Source of the DNA: Chloroflexi bacterium RBG_13_53_26 | GTDB lineage: Bacteria; Chloroflexota; Dehalococcoidia; UBA2247; RBG-13-53-26 | Assembly (NCBI GenBank): GCA_001795035.1 | Contig: MGMW01000065.1 | Location: 1-5,862, forward strand | Direction: 5' to 3' | Length of the DNA: 5,862 nucleotides | Part shown: piece by piece, positions 4,429-5,862 of the stretch | Layout of the letters: each line of letters begins with the position of its first letter | Position numbering within the stretch: the first letter of the stretch is position 1 | Notes under the pieces: model-generated | Database searches by the model: none | Told to the model about the DNA's origin: nothing | What the model saw: only the letters and a program-made list of their open reading frames with translations | Program-made: the position numbers and the translations under genes

Positions 4429-4454
4429 GGGGTGTCACCACATTGGTGTGCCCC
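4429..4454 (+). promoter_or_regulatory. Leader hairpin before the SDR gene
   Basis: GGGG (4429-4432) pairs with CCCC (4451-4454) and CACCA (4436-4440) pairs with TGGTG (4444-4448) across a small internal loop, with a 3-base loop at the top. It ends 11 bases before the AAAGGAGG ribosome binding site (4466-4473). It has no T run. It is probably a 5' leader structure of modest effect. Confidence 0.4.
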
Positions 4455-4483
4455 TGGGACTGGTGAAAGGAGGACTTGTAAAC

Positions 4484-5263
4484 ATGGGTAAACTTGCTGG
4501 GAAGGTGGCTCTGATCACAGGGGCTGGGTCGGGAATTGGGCGTGCTGCCGCGCTCCTTTTTGCCAAAGAGGGTGCCAGCATTGTGGTAAGTGATATTGTG
4601 CCTCAAGGGGGACACCAGACCGTAGATCTGATCAAGGAGGCTGGAGGGCCAGCCGTTTTTGTTGAAGCGGATGTATCCAGGTGGCCCGACGTGCAGAAGA
4701 TGGTCGAGGTGACTCTTAGCACCTACGGACAGCTTGATATCCTGTTCAACAACGCCGGCATCATGGGCAAGTACATCATGACTGCGGATACGCCGGAGCA
4801 GGTGTGGGACAAGATCATCGCCACCAATTTGAAAAGCGTCTTTCTGGGTTCGAAGTGCGCCATCCCCATAATGCTCCGCCAGGGTGGTGGCGTCATCGTC
4901 AACACCGCTTCCACCGCGGGCATGATCGGTTTGCCTGGTTTGCCGGCCTATTGTGCCTCCAAGGCGGCGGTCATACAGCTAACTAAGACAATGGCGCTTG
5001 AGTATGCCGACAAGAACATCAGAATCAACTGCATTTGCCCCGGTGGTATAATGACGCCGATGTCTGCCGGCTTCGATGCAGACAATCCACCTCCGTTCAG
5101 ACAGTCGCAGGCCATGAGAAGATTCGGGCAGCCCGAGGAAGTGGCCAAAGTGGCGCTGTACCTGGCTTCTGACGACTCATCTTTCGTAACCGGCACGGCC
5201 GCAGTGGTTGACGGTGGCTGGACATCTGGCATACCCAAGGCTAGGCCAAAGAAGCAGGAATAG
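4484..5263 (+). CDS. Classical short-chain dehydrogenase/reductase (SDR)
   Basis: This 259-residue NAD(P)-dependent oxidoreductase is of usual classical SDR length. ATG 4484 is chosen because AAAGGAGG (4466-4473) precedes it and the protein then begins MGKLAGKVALITG, the normal SDR opening; an in-frame GTG at 4448 would add 12 residues but lies in a leader hairpin. The Rossmann motif TGAGSGIG is at 12-19. Asp37 ends beta strand 2 and favours NAD over NADP. NNAG is at 89-92. The catalytic set is Asn115, Ser143, Tyr156 and Lys160 (YCASK), all intact. CPGGIMTPM (185-193) follows. The C-terminus carries a VDGGW motif (242-246) and a lysine-rich tail. The substrate cannot be told from sequence; an alcohol or 3-oxoacyl/3-hydroxy substrate is typical. 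It looks cytoplasmic and monocistronic, with a terminator at 5289-5318. Confidence 0.95.
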   Translation: MGKLAGKVALITGAGSGIGRAAALLFAKEGASIVVSDIVPQGGHQTVDLIKEAGGPAVFVEADVSRWPDVQKMVEVTLSTYGQLDILFNNAGIMGKYIMTADTPEQVWDKIIATNLKSVFLGSKCAIPIMLRQGGGVIVNTASTAGMIGLPGLPAYCASKAAVIQLTKTMALEYADKNIRINCICPGGIMTPMSAGFDADNPPPFRQSQAMRRFGQPEEVAKVALYLASDDSSFVTGTAAVVDGGWTSGIPKARPKKQE

Positions 5264-5288
5264 CCACATGGCCTGCCCTGAAACTGGT

Positions 5289-5318
5289 CCCGGCTGAAAT
5301 GCCGGGTTCCTTCCTTTT
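5289..5318 (+). terminator. Intrinsic terminator of the SDR gene
   Basis: CCCGGC (5289-5294) pairs with GCCGGG (5301-5306) around a 6-base loop, followed by a pyrimidine tail TTCCTTCCTTTT (5307-5318). It lies 25 bases after the SDR stop codon. The tail is interrupted by C, so efficiency may be moderate. Confidence 0.7.
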
Positions 5319-5398
5319 GCCCCTAACCCTGCTGCTCCTTCTAACCCTGCACGTATGTAAGCCGCCTTTCCCCATCGGTAAGTCCGATTGTAGACAAG

Positions 5399-5407
5399 TG
5401 GTATAAT
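5399..5407 (+). promoter_or_regulatory. Extended -10 promoter of the 80-residue gene
   Basis: TGGTATAAT is an extended -10: TGn followed by a perfect TATAAT. No good -35 is present at 16-18 bases. The predicted start, about 5414, gives a leader of about 58 bases. The same promoter type drives the HEAT operon at 2194-2202. Between the terminator and this promoter, CTAACCCTGC occurs twice (5323-5332 and 5341-5350), meaning unknown. Confidence 0.6.
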
Positions 5408-5472
5408 CGTCGGAGACTGATCATAGAGAATGAGAGTCGCCCTGGAGAGTGTGACTGTTGAAGGGAGGACAA

Positions 5473-5715
5473 ATGAGCACAGGATCAGGAGACTGGATTG
5501 AGGAAGTCGTCAGGAAGGCGGTAAGGAAGGAGCTTGGGGAAGAGCCGCAGCATATTACCATGACAACCACGAGGTTGACTTCGAAGAAGGTCTTTCCTGT
5601 AACAGCCTCGGTGAAGATGCCGGACGGTCGCGAGGTTGAAGTCTCCATGACGGTTGAGGCTGACATGTACTTCGACTTCAAGGTAATCAAGGGGAGCCGC
5701 AAAGGGATGTGTTAG
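5473..5715 (+). CDS. Unknown 80-residue protein
   Basis: I do not recognise this protein. ATG 5473 is preceded at four bases by GGAGG (5464-5468); an upstream in-frame TTG (5458) overlaps the ribosome binding site region and is rejected. The N-terminal quarter is a charged helix (GDWIEEVVRKAVRKELGEE). The rest looks like beta strands (HITMTTTRLTS, FPVTASVKMPDG, EVEVSMTVEADMYFDFKVI), so a small alpha-plus-beta domain is likely. The terminal residue is a cysteine; no metal motif, signal peptide or membrane helix is seen. It appears to be a single-gene unit with its own extended -10 promoter, convergent with the partial gene at the window end. No clear terminator follows. Confidence 0.8.
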   Translation: MSTGSGDWIEEVVRKAVRKELGEEPQHITMTTTRLTSKKVFPVTASVKMPDGREVEVSMTVEADMYFDFKVIKGSRKGMC

Positions 5716-5775
5716 GGACAGGCACACAAGCCGGATGTGTTGTCGAGAGTCACGGAAAGCCCTGTGCTGATTCTG

Positions 5776-5862
5776 TCAGGCCCCCTTCGAACCGACCTGG
5801 TAGTTCATCACCTCTTCAACATACAGGCTCAGAAACTCCTGAGCCTTTTCTCTGGAGAACAT
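5776..5862 (-). CDS. C-terminal end of an unknown minus-strand gene
   Basis: On the minus strand an open frame of 28 codons enters from the window edge and stops at TGA (5778-5776). The visible residues (SREKAQEFLSLYVEEVMNYQ, then VGSKGA) look like an amphipathic helix with a short tail, and codon choice resembles the other genes. The first codon in view is ATG, which may be a true start at the edge or an internal methionine. The frame is too short to identify and the coding call is moderate. It is convergent with the 80-residue gene. Confidence 0.5.
   Translation of the reverse strand: MFSREKAQEFLSLYVEEVMNYQVGSKGA

Noticed and set aside
4448..4483. GTG 4448 as the SDR start
   Set aside because: It lies within a leader hairpin and upstream of the real ribosome binding site; SDR homology begins at ATG 4484.
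5784..5797. GGTTCGAA on the minus strand as a tRNA T-loop
   Set aside because: No acceptor, D or anticodon arms can be folded around it.

Overview
The window reads as a bacterial chromosome segment of roughly mid-50s percent GC. The gene families, and the abundant short palindromic repeats between genes, fit an anaerobic environmental lineage such as Chloroflexota (Dehalococcoidia-like). That placement is an inference: there is no rRNA or other marker gene here. No tRNA, rRNA, CRISPR array, transposase or phage gene was seen.

Layout. (1) At 1-488 is the 3' part of a plus-strand gene resembling the DUF6125 family. (2) A repeat-bearing gap with a hairpin (489-696) separates it from a convergent minus-strand operon. 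The operon runs from an extended -10 promoter (2194-2202) through a 371-residue HEAT-repeat protein (1013-2128) into a 107-residue unknown protein (697-1020); the two genes overlap by 8 bases and are probably translationally coupled. (3) Divergent from that operon, a region of about 200 bases without a gene contains several mutually incompatible RNA pairings. It ends in a textbook intrinsic terminator (2419-2448) immediately before the ribosome binding site of a 49-residue zinc-finger microprotein (2464-2613), which is followed by a small lysine/glutamate-rich protein (2621-2827). This is the part of the window most likely to hold something undescribed: a candidate cis-regulatory or stand-alone RNA.

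(4) From 2828 to about 3530 there is no convincing gene. The stretch holds a 26-base near-perfect palindrome (2911-2936) and a dense cluster of REP-like palindromes and half-copies (3088-3332). (5) Next is a membrane protein that joins a cytochrome b5-like haem domain to a four-helix DUF2231 domain (3624-4325). It is followed by a classical short-chain dehydrogenase/reductase (4484-5263) with its own candidate promoter, leader hairpin and terminator. (6) A short unknown protein (5473-5715) has its own extended -10 promoter. The window ends in the C-terminal end of a minus-strand gene (5776-5862).

Functional reading. The genes do not form one obvious pathway. There are two redox-type proteins (b5-DUF2231 and SDR), one scaffold-type operon (HEAT plus partner) and several short single-gene units. 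Each unit has its own promoter or terminator signals, so the window looks like several small transcription units separated by repeats and not like one operon.
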